NCBI GenBank assembly: GCA_046728935.1
Contig: JBKPFS010000135.1
Coordinates: forward strand, 1-24,167
Direction of reading: 5' to 3'
Length of the DNA: 24,167 nt
Source: DATAFO01 sp046728935
Lineage (GTDB): Bacteria > Actinomycetota > Thermoleophilia > Solirubrobacterales > 70-9
Shown here: positions 1-8,094 of the stretch, piece by piece
Layout of the letters: the number at the start of each line of letters is the position of its first letter
How positions within the stretch are numbered: position 1 is the stretch's first letter
Made by a program: the position numbers and the translations under genes
Notes under the pieces: generated by a model
Databases searched by the model: none
What the model was told of the DNA's origin: nothing
What the model saw: the letters and a program-made list of their open reading frames with translations, nothing else

Positions 1-42
1 TCGCGCCGGCTGGCGCTCGACCGGTCCCTGCTGGACGCCTAG
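1..42 (+). CDS. C-terminal end of a gene entering from the left
   Basis: Frame 1 is open from the first base and ends at a TAG at 40-42, giving a 13-residue tail that ends RSLLDA. Its stop overlaps the stop of the LysR gene on the opposite strand, which is a common convergent arrangement. Nothing about function can be read from so short a piece, and it could be a chance open stretch. Confidence 0.35.
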   Translation, partial: SRRLALDRSLLDA

Positions 43-983
43 CTAGCCGCCGCAGCGGCCAGCGGCGGCGCGCTTCGCTCGAGATAGCCGCCGCTGACGT
101 CGCGCAGCACCTCGAGCATCGCCTCGGTCGCCGGCGAGCGGTAGCCGTCGGCCAGCGTCGCGGCGACGACCTGGCGCACCGGCGCCGGGCCGGCGAGCGC
201 CCGCACGACGACGTCGTCGCGAACTCCCTGGAGCGCCAGCTGCGGAATCAGCGCGACCCCGGCGCCCGCCGCGATGAAGCCCTGGATCGCCATGTAGTCG
301 TCGTTCTGGAACGCGACCCGCGGCTCGAACCCCGCCGCGTGGCAGGCGCGCATGAAGATCGCCGCGTCCGGGCAGGCGGAGCCGTCGTGCATCCACGTCT
401 CGTCGGCGAGGTCGGCGAGCCTCAGGGTGCGCTTGCGCGCCAGCGGGTGATCGCGCGGGAGGGCGACGAACATCGGGTCATCGAGCAGGTGGGTTCGCTC
501 GATCCGCTCGTCGCGCGCCCCCGGCTCAAAGCCCGACTCGACGACGAGCGCGATGTCGACCTCGCCCGCCTTCAGGCCCTCGAGCGCGCTGGGCGGCTCC
601 GCCACCGAGATCTCGATCTCGATCCCGGGATGGCGCTCGCGAAACGCGGCCGCGGCGACCGGGACGAGCGACGCCCCGCCGGTGGGAAACGACGCCAGCC
701 GCACCCTCCCGCCGCGCAGGTCGCTGAGCGCCTCGAGCTCGGCCTCGGCATCGGCGAGCCGGGCGAGGATCGCCTCCGCGTGCCCCAGCAGCGCCCGCCC
801 CGCCTCGGTGAGGTGGATCCCGCGGGGGGTGCGATCGACCAGCCTCACGCCGGCCTGCCGCTCGAGCGCGGCGATCTGCTGGGAGACAGCCGGCTGGGTG
901 TAGTGGAGCGCCTCGGCCGCGGCGGAGAAGGACCCGCGTTCGGCAACCTCCTTCAGCACCCGCAGGTGCTTCAGATCGAACAT
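39..983 (-). CDS. LysR-family transcriptional regulator
   Basis: This 314-residue protein has the usual LysR length and layout. An N-terminal winged helix-turn-helix covers about residues 1-60, with the characteristic FSAAAEALHYTQPAVSQQI stretch (19-37) and the RTPRGIHLTEAGR wing. An effector-binding domain of the periplasmic-binding-protein fold follows from about residue 90. LysR proteins usually regulate a divergently transcribed neighbour in response to a small molecule. Here that neighbour is the VOC-fold protein starting at 1055, and the shared gap contains an inverted repeat. The start is an ATG at 983, in the position expected for the family. The effector cannot be deduced. Family assignment is very secure; the target gene is inferred from the divergent layout. 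Confidence 0.95.
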   Translation of the reverse strand: MFDLKHLRVLKEVAERGSFSAAAEALHYTQPAVSQQIAALERQAGVRLVDRTPRGIHLTEAGRALLGHAEAILARLADAEAELEALSDLRGGRVRLASFPTGGASLVPVAAAAFRERHPGIEIEISVAEPPSALEGLKAGEVDIALVVESGFEPGARDERIERTHLLDDPMFVALPRDHPLARKRTLRLADLADETWMHDGSACPDAAIFMRACHAAGFEPRVAFQNDDYMAIQGFIAAGAGVALIPQLALQGVRDDVVVRALAGPAPVRQVVAATLADGYRSPATEAMLEVLRDVSGGYLERSAPPLAAAAAS

Positions 984-1019
984 AACGCGAGCTTATCAGC
1001 GGTCCACAGGGATCTCCAT

Positions 1020-1056
1020 TTGACCTTATGCCCAATTTGCGCGACACTGGGCCTAT
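1020..1056 (+). promoter_or_regulatory. Putative leaderless promoter with overlapping LysR-type operator
   Basis: TTGACC (1020-1025), a 17-nt spacer and GACACT (1043-1048) make a plausible -35/-10 pair. The expected transcription start falls on the A of the ATG at 1055, so the message would be leaderless. An imperfect inverted repeat, TTATGCCCA (1026-1034) and TGGGCCTAT (1048-1056), with 7 of 9 positions complementary and a 13-nt spacer, covers the spacer, the -10 box and the start codon. This is a plausible site for the divergent LysR protein. The -10 matches the consensus only weakly, so this is a proposal. Confidence 0.4.
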
Positions 1057-1510
1057 GAGCGAACGCCCGAGACTCGTCGGCGTGAATCACGTCGCGCTCG
1101 AGGTCGGCGATCTCGAGCAGGCGTTCGACTTCTACGGTCGGATCTTCGACCTCGAGCTGCGCGGGCGGATTCCGGGGATGGCGTTCATCGACATCGGCGA
1201 CCAGTTCCTCGCGCTCTCGGAGGGCCGCAGCCAAGCGCCCGACCAGGCTCGGCACTTCGGGCTCGTCGTCGACGACAAGGAGGCCGTGCGCGCCGCGCTC
1301 GAGGAGGCGGGCGCCGAGATCCTCCCTGGCCGCGGTCTCGACTTCCGCGACCCGTGGGGCAACCACGTGCAGGTCGTCGCCTACGGCGACATCCAGTTCA
1401 CCAAGGCTCCGGAGATCCTGCGCGGCATGGGGCTCGACGATCTCTCCAAGAGCCCCGACGCGGTGCGCGAGCTGCGCGAGAAGGGTTTGGCGCCCGAGCA
1501 AGCCGACTGA
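1055..1510 (+). CDS. VOC-family (glyoxalase/bleomycin-resistance fold) protein
   Basis: This 151-residue single-domain protein has the paired beta-alpha-beta-beta-beta pattern of the vicinal oxygen chelate fold. It opens VNHVALEVGDLEQAFDFY and has a second module ending in DPWGNHVQVV. Probable metal ligands are His12, Glu56 and His67. The position that is usually Glu in the final strand is Gln106, so metal binding may be altered or absent. The fold serves glyoxalases, ring-cleaving dioxygenases and antibiotic-binding proteins, and the substrate cannot be told here. I chose the ATG at 1055 over the in-frame ATG at 1028 because homology starts after it and a leaderless promoter fits it. The gene is divergent from the LysR regulator and probably under its control. 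Confidence 0.85.
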   Translation: MSERPRLVGVNHVALEVGDLEQAFDFYGRIFDLELRGRIPGMAFIDIGDQFLALSEGRSQAPDQARHFGLVVDDKEAVRAALEEAGAEILPGRGLDFRDPWGNHVQVVAYGDIQFTKAPEILRGMGLDDLSKSPDAVRELREKGLAPEQAD

Positions 1511-1529
1511 GCGCGCGCGACGGCGGCGC

Positions 1530-2783
1530 CTAGCCCGGGCTCTCGGCCAGCTGGTAGCGGCCGTCGGCGGGCGCGTGCTCCCGGCGCGACCGCACGATGA
1601 ACGGAAGCGAGAAGGCGGAGATCGCGCCCGACAGGACATACGAGGTCGGATAGCCCCACACGTCGGCCGCACGCCCCAGCACCGGCTGCGCCGCCACACC
1701 GCCCGTCGAGCTCATCAATGAGTCGAACGAGAGGATGGTGGCGCGCTGCTGGGACGGGATCAGGTCGTTGATGTACGCCTGGCGGATCGGCCTCGAGGCG
1801 GCGAACAGAAGCCCCCAGGCCACGATCAGGCCGATCGCCGCCCAGAAGGTCTGGATGACGCCGATCAACAGCAGGCTGACGACGCTCAGCGCCTCGGCGG
1901 CCAGCAGGGCCGAGGTGCGCAGGCGAAACATCCGGCGAATCGAGGTCGCTGCGAGGCCCCCGAGGATCTGTGACCCGGCGACGATCGCGGCCGCGAGACC
2001 GGCGATTCCGTAGGCCTGGCTGTCGCCGTACAGATCGAGCAGGTACGGCTGGAGCGCGTAGAAGACGTAGATCCCGACCCCGCCGGTGAACGGGGCGGCC
2101 AGCATCAGGTACTTGACCGGGGGTATGCGCCAGCCGTACTCGATCGAGTTCTCCGCGATGGCCTTGATCTCGGTCCATGGGCGACCGCCTCGCCTGGGCG
2201 TGAAGCCGATGTCGTGCATCAACCCGAACGCGACCACGAACATCAGCGCGAGCACCACGGCCCGGGCGATGAACGGCGTTCCGAGGCTGACGGCCTGGGC
2301 GAGGTAGCCCCCTCCGATCGAGCCGCCCAGCATCCCGACCCCGGTGATGACCTGGCCCCGCGCGAGCACCGCCTCGAGCGGTCCCTCGAATCTCGCCGCG
2401 TCGAGGGCATCCACGAGCCAGGCCTCGGTCGCGCCGGAGAAGAAGGTGAACCCGAGTCCCAGCAGCAGTGAGACGACGGCCCACTCCCAGAACGGGGCCT
2501 CGATCTCCCACAGCAGCACGTAGAGCGCGGTCGTCACCGCGAGCGTCACCGTGCCGAGCAGGAACGAGGTTCGGCGACCCCACATGTCGGCGACGATCCC
2601 CGTCGGCACCTCGAAGACGACCATCCCGGCGGTGAAGAACGCGTTCGCGGCGAACGCCTCGAGGTTGTTGAGGCCGGCGTCGAGAAGGAAGATCGTGTTG
2701 ATGCCCCAGATCAACGACGCCGCCAGGGTGTTCCCGAACAGGAGCGTGTAGTACGTGCGCTTGATCGCAGTGGTCGTCGGCAT
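1530..2783 (-). CDS. Major facilitator superfamily transporter (12-helix type)
   Basis: This protein of about 417 residues has roughly twelve hydrophobic segments. The MFS motif A appears between helices 2 and 3 as GIVADMWGRRTSF (Asp66, Arg70, Arg71). A cytoplasmic loop (FTPRRGGRPW) lies near the middle. It is probably an inner-membrane, proton-coupled exporter or permease; the substrate is unknown. The ATG at 2783 gives a normal N-terminus before helix 1. A GTG at 2807 would add eight residues, but the GGGAGG before it sits only one base from the codon, which is too close. The gene converges with the VOC gene and lies on the same strand as the second MFS gene, 94 nt downstream of it, so the two could be co-transcribed. 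Confidence 0.9.
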   Translation of the reverse strand: MPTTTAIKRTYYTLLFGNTLAASLIWGINTIFLLDAGLNNLEAFAANAFFTAGMVVFEVPTGIVADMWGRRTSFLLGTVTLAVTTALYVLLWEIEAPFWEWAVVSLLLGLGFTFFSGATEAWLVDALDAARFEGPLEAVLARGQVITGVGMLGGSIGGGYLAQAVSLGTPFIARAVVLALMFVVAFGLMHDIGFTPRRGGRPWTEIKAIAENSIEYGWRIPPVKYLMLAAPFTGGVGIYVFYALQPYLLDLYGDSQAYGIAGLAAAIVAGSQILGGLAATSIRRMFRLRTSALLAAEALSVVSLLLIGVIQTFWAAIGLIVAWGLLFAASRPIRQAYINDLIPSQQRATILSFDSLMSSTGGVAAQPVLGRAADVWGYPTSYVLSGAISAFSLPFIVRSRREHAPADGRYQLAESPG

Positions 2784-2877
2784 CACGTCAGCGCCAGGCT
2801 CGCGCACGCCTCCCGGCCAGCCCAGCCGCGGCTATCCCTAGTTTGGCGCAGCCCGACCCCGTGACTTCGGGCGGCGA

Positions 2878-4305
2878 TCAGCTGGCTGGCCGAGGTGATA
2901 GCGAGCGCCGGGCTTCGCGAGCTCCAGGGAGAGCGTTTCTCGCGAATGCGGCGGTGACGATCAGCGCCGCGGCGATCAGGCCGGTCGTGATCGCGAGGGC
3001 GTGGGCCGCGCCCTGCGGCGCCGCGCCCAGGTAGACGCCGACGAAGGCGGCGGCGCCCAGCACCATGCCGACGAAATCGGCGGTCAGGATCAGCCCGCTG
3101 AGGTCGGCCGCCTGGACGGGCCGGACGAGGGCCGTAAGGCGGCTCGCCAGCGGCGAGAACGCGCAGGCGTGGCCGACGCCACCCGCGAACAGGAGCGGCG
3201 CAGTCAGTGCCAGGGGCCACCCCCCGGAGCCCGCGATCAGCCCAATCGCCAGGATCGCCGCGCCCATGACGACCGGCCCGAGGACCGGGAGCCGTTCGCG
3301 GGTCTCCGCGCTCGCTCGGGTCCATGTGAGGCTCGCTGTCGCGAACCCCGTCGCGTAGACGGCGAAGATGAGCCCGGCGTGAAGCGGCGAGAACCCCAGC
3401 CCGTCCTGCAGGTACAGCGTGAGGCTCAGCAGGAAGCCCGCGTAGCAGCTCATCCCGAGCATCACGGCGAGCACGCCCGAAGCGACACGCGGAATCGCGA
3501 GGAGCCGGAGGTCGAACAACGGCTGCTCGCCGCGGGCCTCGAGTCGGCGCTCGAGCGCCACGAACAGGGCGCCCGCCAACGTGAAGACAGCAAGGCAGGG
3601 CCAGACCCAAGCCGGCCAGCCGTAATCGCGGCCAAAGCTGAGCGGCACGATCAAGCATAGGAGCGCCGCCGCGAGGAGGGCCACCCCACCGAGATCCAGC
3701 CGCTGCGCACTGCCCGGGGCCATGGGCGGGAGCGCGCGCCGGGAGCCCACGAGCAAGATCGCGCCGATCGGGGCGTTGAGCAGCAGCGCCGGCCGCCAGG
3801 CCTCCGGCATCAGCTGCGCGCTGACGAGCAGTCCCCCGAGGATCTGTCCCGCTGCAACTCCGACCGCGAGGATCATCGAGTAGGCGCCTATCGCCCTCGC
3901 GCGCCGCTCGCCGTCGAACCGCACCTGGATGATCGACAGTACCTGCGCCGTCATCAGCGCCGCCGCAGCCCCCTGGAACGCGCGCGAGACGATCAACGTG
4001 GGCGGACCGGGCGCGAGGCCCGCGGCCAGCGAGGCAACGCTGAACGCCGCGAGGCCCTGCACGAACGCCCGCCGAGGCCCGAGGATGTCCCCGAGACGTG
4101 CGCCCGTGACCACCAGGGCCGCGAACGCCGCCGTGTACACGGCCACGACGAGCTGGAGCTCGCCTCCGGAGGCGTGAAGATCCGCGCGCAAGGAGGGCGC
4201 GGCGACCGCGAGGATCGACCCGTCCATGGTCGCCATCGCCTGCCCCGCGAGCAGGATCACGAGCGCGGCGGTTGATCGGTCTGCCGAGTCCCTCGACCTC
4301 ACCAT
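2878..4305 (-). CDS. DHA2-family (EmrB/QacA-type) MFS drug exporter
   Basis: This protein of about 475 residues has around fourteen hydrophobic segments, the size and topology of the DHA2 drug:proton antiporters. Helix 1 carries the MDGSILAVAAPSL motif typical of that branch. Motif A follows as GARLGDILGPRR, and a motif C-like glycine-rich stretch (LAVGVAAGQILGG) lies in helix 5. The likely role is export of hydrophobic drugs or antiseptics; the substrate is not predictable. An upstream GTG at 4329 would lengthen the protein by eight residues, and neither start has a good ribosome binding site, so the N-terminus is uncertain. The gene is divergent from the MMPL transporter at 4484, with no dedicated regulator beside it. 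Confidence 0.9.
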   Translation of the reverse strand: MVRSRDSADRSTAALVILLAGQAMATMDGSILAVAAPSLRADLHASGGELQLVVAVYTAAFAALVVTGARLGDILGPRRAFVQGLAAFSVASLAAGLAPGPPTLIVSRAFQGAAAALMTAQVLSIIQVRFDGERRARAIGAYSMILAVGVAAGQILGGLLVSAQLMPEAWRPALLLNAPIGAILLVGSRRALPPMAPGSAQRLDLGGVALLAAALLCLIVPLSFGRDYGWPAWVWPCLAVFTLAGALFVALERRLEARGEQPLFDLRLLAIPRVASGVLAVMLGMSCYAGFLLSLTLYLQDGLGFSPLHAGLIFAVYATGFATASLTWTRASAETRERLPVLGPVVMGAAILAIGLIAGSGGWPLALTAPLLFAGGVGHACAFSPLASRLTALVRPVQAADLSGLILTADFVGMVLGAAAFVGVYLGAAPQGAAHALAITTGLIAAALIVTAAFARNALPGAREARRSLSPRPAS

Positions 4306-4340
4306 TGGTGGAACGGCCGAGCGCTCCACTTCGTGAGGTC
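4295..4340. repeat. 8-bp inverted repeat around the DHA2 exporter start
   Basis: GACCTCAC (4295-4302) and GTGAGGTC (4333-4340) are perfectly complementary and separated by 30 nt. They straddle both possible start codons of the exporter gene. They could form an operator or an mRNA stem that limits translation. A repeat of this size is not rare by chance in 24 kb, so only its position makes it notable. Confidence 0.25.
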
Positions 4341-4483
4341 AGAACCAGCGGCTCTTCGCCTCCCCGCGATGAGTTTCTGCGAGCCCGCCGGTCTAACCGG
4401 CAGATCCGCAATGGACGCAATATCTTGCCGCCGGTGCTGGCATTCGCCGGTGTAAACGAGCCCGTGAACCGAAGGGGGTCCGA

Positions 4484-6634
4484 ATGACGCGTCGTCTCGC
4501 CCGTCTCGCTGACATCGCCTACCGGCGCCGCGGCCGCATGGTCGTGGCGTGGATCGTCACGGCGATTCTGATCATCGGGGTCGGCTCGGCGCTGGCGGGC
4601 GAGTACGAGGCGGACTACGACACGCCGGGCTCCGAGTCGAAGGCGGCGAGCGACCTCACCGAGTCGCGCTTCGACGGCTACTCGGGCCAGGAGATCTACG
4701 TCGTCTGGAAGGACGAGAACGGCGCCACGAGCCCCGCCGCCAAGGAGCGCCTCAATGCCTTCTTCGGGGAGGCCGAGCAGATCGATCACGTCGCCGCGCA
4801 CACCCCGATTCGCGTCTCCGAGGACGGGACGATCGGATCGACCACGCTCCCGCTGACGGTCCCCGGCTGGGAGGTCGAAAAGCAGGACGGTGAGAAGCTG
4901 ATCGACGCCGCCGAGTCGAACAGCGGCGACGGGCTCGAGATCAAGCTCGGCGGCGATCCGATCTACGCGGCGCAGGAATCCACGAGCCCTGAGGGGATCG
5001 GCTTCCTCGGGGCGGCGATCGTGCTGCTGATCGCGTTCGGCTCGGTGGTCGCCGCCGGCCTGCCGCTCGCGATCGCCCTAATCGGACTCGGGATCACGTC
5101 CGGGGGCCTGATCGTCCTGCTCGCCAACGTCACCGACGTTCCCGACTGGACCACGGCGGTCTCGGGGCTGATCGGGATCGGCGTCGGCATCGACTACTCG
5201 TTGCTCGTGCTGACCCGGTTCCGCTCGGCGATGCACGCCGGAAAGGACCGCCACGACGCCGTCGTCGAGGCGGTCACCACCGCTGGCCGCAGCGTGCTCA
5301 TCGCCGGCTGCACCGTCGTGATCGCGGTCCTCGGCCTGTTCTTGACCGGCTTGTCCTACATGTACGGCGTCGCTATCTCGGCGTCGCTGGCCGTCCTGGT
5401 CGTGATGCTCGCCGCCGTCACTCTGCTGCCGGCCCTGCTCTCATACCTGGGCCCGAAGGTCGACCGCCTCCGGATCCCGTTCCTCGGTCGGACGCTTCGG
5501 GTCGAGGGCGACTCCGAGTCGCCGGCAGCGCGCTGGAGCCACGCGGTGCAGCGACGGCCCTGGCTAGCGGCGATCGCCGCCTCCGCCGTATTGCTGGCGC
5601 TGGCCGCGCCCGCGCTCGGCATGCGGCTCGGCTTCCCCGACGCCGGCAACGACCCGCCCGACACCATGACCCGCCAGGCCTACGACCTGAATACGGAGGG
5701 ATTCGGACCCGGCACGAACGGGCCGCTGGTGATCGCGGCCGAGCTGCCCGATCCATCGGCCGCGGCGGAGGTCGACGCCTTCACGGACACGCTTCGCGCC
5801 GACCCCGGGGTGGCGTTCGTCCCGGATCCTGTGATCAACGACGACGGCAACGCGGCGCTTCTTACCGTGATCCCGACGGGCTCCCCGCAGGACGAGGAGA
5901 CAGACGACCTGGTCAACCAGCTGCGCGACGACGTCATTCCCGAGGAGCTCGGCTCCTCCGGCATCACCGCGCACGTCGGAGGGGTGACGGCCGCGCTCGA
6001 GGACCAGAGCGAGTACATGAAGGACCGCCTGCCGCTGTTCACGATCGGCGTCGTCGGCCTCTCCTTCCTGCTCCTGCTCGTCGCCTTCCACTCACCCTTC
6101 ATCTCGCTCAAGGCCGGGGTGATGAACCTGCTCTCGGTCAGCGCCGCGTACGGCGTGATGACGCTGGCGGCGAAGGGCGGCGGGCTCAGCAACCTGATCG
6201 GGATCGATCATGAGGTGCCCGTGGCGCCGTTCATGCCGGTGATGATGTTCGCGATCCTCTTCGGCCTCTCGATGGACTACGAGGTCTTCCTGATCTCGCG
6301 GATCCGCGAGGAGTACCTGAAGGATGGAGACACGCGGCGCGCTGTCGCCGACGGGCTGGCGAAGACCGCCCGCGTGATCACCGCGGCCGCGGCGATCATG
6401 GTGGTCGTCTTCCTCGCCTTCCTCGCGGCGCCGGACGTCTTCCTGAAGCTGTTCGGGATCGGGCTCGCGTCGGCGATCTTCCTGGACGCCACCGTCGTGC
6501 GGATGGTGCTGGTCCCCGCGGTGATGCAGCTGCTCGGGCCCCGCAACTGGTGGATTCCGGACTGGCTGGAGCGGCTCCTCCCGCGCCTCGACGTGGAGCG
6601 CGTCGCGGTCGGCACGGCGGAGGGGCGCCCCTAG
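4484..6634 (+). CDS. MMPL-family (RND superfamily) transporter
   Basis: This 716-residue membrane protein has the duplicated RND architecture: one N-terminal helix (about 19-38), an extracytoplasmic domain, five helices (about 173-322), a second helix and extracytoplasmic domain (about 360-515), then five more helices. The proton-relay Asp-Tyr pairs typical of MmpL proteins are present as GVGIDYS (Asp237-Tyr238) and LSMDYEVF (Asp598-Tyr599). MMPL proteins export lipids, lipopeptides or hydrophobic compounds. A ribosome binding site GAAGGGGG (4471-4478) lies 5 nt before the ATG. The gene diverges from the DHA2 exporter and converges with the DUF1579-like gene. It resembles the second MMPL gene at 14830 in layout but is clearly diverged. 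The substrate is unknown. Confidence 0.92.
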   Translation: MTRRLARLADIAYRRRGRMVVAWIVTAILIIGVGSALAGEYEADYDTPGSESKAASDLTESRFDGYSGQEIYVVWKDENGATSPAAKERLNAFFGEAEQIDHVAAHTPIRVSEDGTIGSTTLPLTVPGWEVEKQDGEKLIDAAESNSGDGLEIKLGGDPIYAAQESTSPEGIGFLGAAIVLLIAFGSVVAAGLPLAIALIGLGITSGGLIVLLANVTDVPDWTTAVSGLIGIGVGIDYSLLVLTRFRSAMHAGKDRHDAVVEAVTTAGRSVLIAGCTVVIAVLGLFLTGLSYMYGVAISASLAVLVVMLAAVTLLPALLSYLGPKVDRLRIPFLGRTLRVEGDSESPAARWSHAVQRRPWLAAIAASAVLLALAAPALGMRLGFPDAGNDPPDTMTRQAYDLNTEGFGPGTNGPLVIAAELPDPSAAAEVDAFTDTLRADPGVAFVPDPVINDDGNAALLTVIPTGSPQDEETDDLVNQLRDDVIPEELGSSGITAHVGGVTAALEDQSEYMKDRLPLFTIGVVGLSFLLLLVAFHSPFISLKAGVMNLLSVSAAYGVMTLAAKGGGLSNLIGIDHEVPVAPFMPVMMFAILFGLSMDYEVFLISRIREEYLKDGDTRRAVADGLAKTARVITAAAAIMVVVFLAFLAAPDVFLKLFGIGLASAIFLDATVVRMVLVPAVMQLLGPRNWWIPDWLERLLPRLDVERVAVGTAEGRP

Positions 6635-6655
6635 GGCCGGCGGCGAGAGCTCGCG

Positions 6656-7105
6656 CTAGCCCACCTTCCGGTATGTGAGGTCGAAGTCGGTCTCCCACGT
6701 GGGGCCGTCCGGCGCCTTCTCCCAGCGGCCGGCGATGGTCTTGCCGTCGTCGCTGAGGGCGCCGATGAAACGTTGCGGGAACGGATCGGGCGCATCCCGC
6801 CACAGCTTCCAGACGCTGTCGCTCAGGGTCATCTCGTAGACCCGGCGAACGCCCCGCGAGTCGAAGTAGTACTGGCGGAACGTCTCAGGCTCGTCGCCCA
6901 CGCCGATGATCGACACACTGTCGGGGAACTCCGGGATGTCGACCGTCGAGCGCTCGACGAGAAAGTTCCGGCCCTTGAGCCACTCGAACGTGGTCCGGCC
7001 CTCGGCCTCCCATGGAGGCTTGCCCGGAGGCGACGCCTCCACCGTCCACTCCCCGACCAGGGCATCGAGACGCTCGAGCGCTGGATTTCGACTCGCCTGC
7101 TCCAT
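6656..7105 (-). CDS. DUF1579-like small cytoplasmic protein
   Basis: This 149-residue protein has no signal peptide. It begins NPALERLDALVGEWTVE and alternates short beta-strands rich in W, F and Y (FEWLKGRNFLVERSTVD; YYFDSRGVRRVYEM; TWETDFDLTYRKV). This suggests a lipocalin-like beta-barrel of the kind seen in DUF1579 and related proteins, which may bind small hydrophobic ligands or haem. No catalytic residues are recognisable. A GAAGGGAA ribosome binding site precedes the ATG by 6 nt, supporting this start. The gene is divergent from the NmrA-like oxidoreductase at 7262 and converges with the MMPL gene. The function is not known. Confidence 0.75.
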   Translation of the reverse strand: MEQASRNPALERLDALVGEWTVEASPPGKPPWEAEGRTTFEWLKGRNFLVERSTVDIPEFPDSVSIIGVGDEPETFRQYYFDSRGVRRVYEMTLSDSVWKLWRDAPDPFPQRFIGALSDDGKTIAGRWEKAPDGPTWETDFDLTYRKVG

Positions 7106-7199
7106 TCGTGTTCCCTTCGACTCGCCTGATCAGCTGACCGCCGGCGCACCCGACGCGGTGTCCATTTCGGCACCGCCCATTCGTCAAGACATTGGAGCG

Positions 7200-7216
7200 A
7201 CCGACGCCCGGTCGGT
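7200..7216. promoter_or_regulatory. Inverted repeat in the DUF1579/oxidoreductase divergent gap
   Basis: ACCGAC (7200-7205) and GTCGGT (7211-7216) are perfectly complementary around a 5-nt centre. The repeat sits 45 nt before the oxidoreductase ATG, where a repressor operator would be expected. No regulator gene is adjacent, so the binding protein is unknown. A 5' leader hairpin is equally possible. Confidence 0.25.
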
Positions 7217-7261
7217 GCGCCGAGCAACAGGCAGCTGAACATCCCTGAAAGGAGCGTACTC

Positions 7262-8053
7262 ATGCGAGCAGGAACGAAGATCGCGGTAGCCGGGGCGACC
7301 GGGAGGGTCGGCAGGCATATCGTCGACCTGCTGGAAGCAGCCGGACACGACGTCGTCCCGATCTCGCGGTCGAACGGCGTGGACGTGATCACCGCCGAGG
7401 GTCTCCCCCAGGCCCTGACGGGCGCGGAGTGCGTCATCGACGCGGCCACCGGGCCCTCCCCCGAGCGTGATGCAGCCACGGCTTTCTTCACCACCGCCGC
7501 CCGCAACCTCCACGAAGCGGGCGAGCGGGCCGGCGTGCGGCAGCTCGTGGTCGTGTCCATCATCGGGTGCGACCGGTTCACGGCGGGCTACAACGCCGCG
7601 AAGGTCGCCCACGAGCGCGCGATCCTCTCGGGCCCGATCCCGGCGCGCGTCCTGCGCGCGGCTCAGTTCCACGAGTTCGTCGGACAGCTCGTGGACTGGG
7701 GGCGGCAGGGCGAGGTCAGCTACGTGCCGAGGATGCGCACCCAGCTGGTCGCCGCCAGGACCGTCGCCGAGGCCCTCGTCGACCTGGCCACCGGCCCCGA
7801 ATCGGCGGCCGCGCCGGGTCCGGCGCATCAACCGATCCCGGAGATCGCCGGTCCGCGCGAGGAGAGGCTGGTCGACATGGCGAGGCTGGTCGCGGCGCGG
7901 CGCGGCGACTCCGCACGGATCGAGGGCGTGAGCGACCCGGACGACCCCGACCGCGACCTGTTCGAGAACGGCGGCCTCCTCCCCGGCCCGGACGCCACCC
8001 TCGCCGGCCCGACGTTCGAGGAGTGGCTCGACTCGCCAGACGCGACGGCGTGA
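7262..8053 (+). CDS. NAD(P)-binding NmrA-like / atypical short-chain dehydrogenase
   Basis: This 263-residue protein starts with a Rossmann beta-alpha-beta unit carrying the dinucleotide motif GATGRVG (Gly11, Gly14, Gly17) right after the first strand. SDR signatures follow: VVVSIIGCDRF at the end of strand 5 and a Tyr110-x-x-x-Lys114 pair (YNAAK). The size and layout match the atypical SDR/NmrA group, which contains NAD(P)H sensors, quinone reductases and epimerase-like enzymes, so enzyme or sensor roles are both possible. A clear ribosome binding site AAAGGAG (7248-7254) lies 7 nt before the ATG. The gene is divergent from the DUF1579-like gene and followed by the truncated SnoaL-like gene. 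Confidence 0.88.
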   Translation: MRAGTKIAVAGATGRVGRHIVDLLEAAGHDVVPISRSNGVDVITAEGLPQALTGAECVIDAATGPSPERDAATAFFTTAARNLHEAGERAGVRQLVVVSIIGCDRFTAGYNAAKVAHERAILSGPIPARVLRAAQFHEFVGQLVDWGRQGEVSYVPRMRTQLVAARTVAEALVDLATGPESAAAPGPAHQPIPEIAGPREERLVDMARLVAARRGDSARIEGVSDPDDPDRDLFENGGLLPGPDATLAGPTFEEWLDSPDATA

Positions 8054-8081
8054 ACACGACCCGTGCATCCCGGCGTGGCGA

Positions 8082-8094
8082 GATACTGCCCAGA
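8082..8094 (+). promoter_or_regulatory. Putative leaderless promoter of the truncated SnoaL gene
   Basis: GATACT (8082-8087) matches four of six -10 consensus positions. The expected start of transcription is the A of the ATG at 8094. This is the same -10-to-ATG spacing as proposed for the VOC gene, and no ribosome binding site is present. No convincing -35 box is seen. Confidence 0.3.

Noticed and set aside
1028..1054. Upstream in-frame ATG for the VOC gene
   Set aside because: The nine added residues (MPNLRDTGP) are not part of the fold, lie within the proposed -10/operator region and have no suitably spaced ribosome binding site.
2783..4801. Long minus-strand open frame of 672 residues across the DHA2 exporter
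   Set aside because: It is arginine- and glycine-rich, without domain character, and is a frame shadow of the MFS gene in high-GC DNA; it also runs antisense into the MMPL gene.
6621..6654. AGGGGCGCCCCT palindrome and GCGAG/CTCGC stem between converging MMPL and DUF1579 genes
   Set aside because: A shared terminator is possible, but the first lacks a loop and the second is only 5 bp with a 2-nt loop, so neither is convincing.
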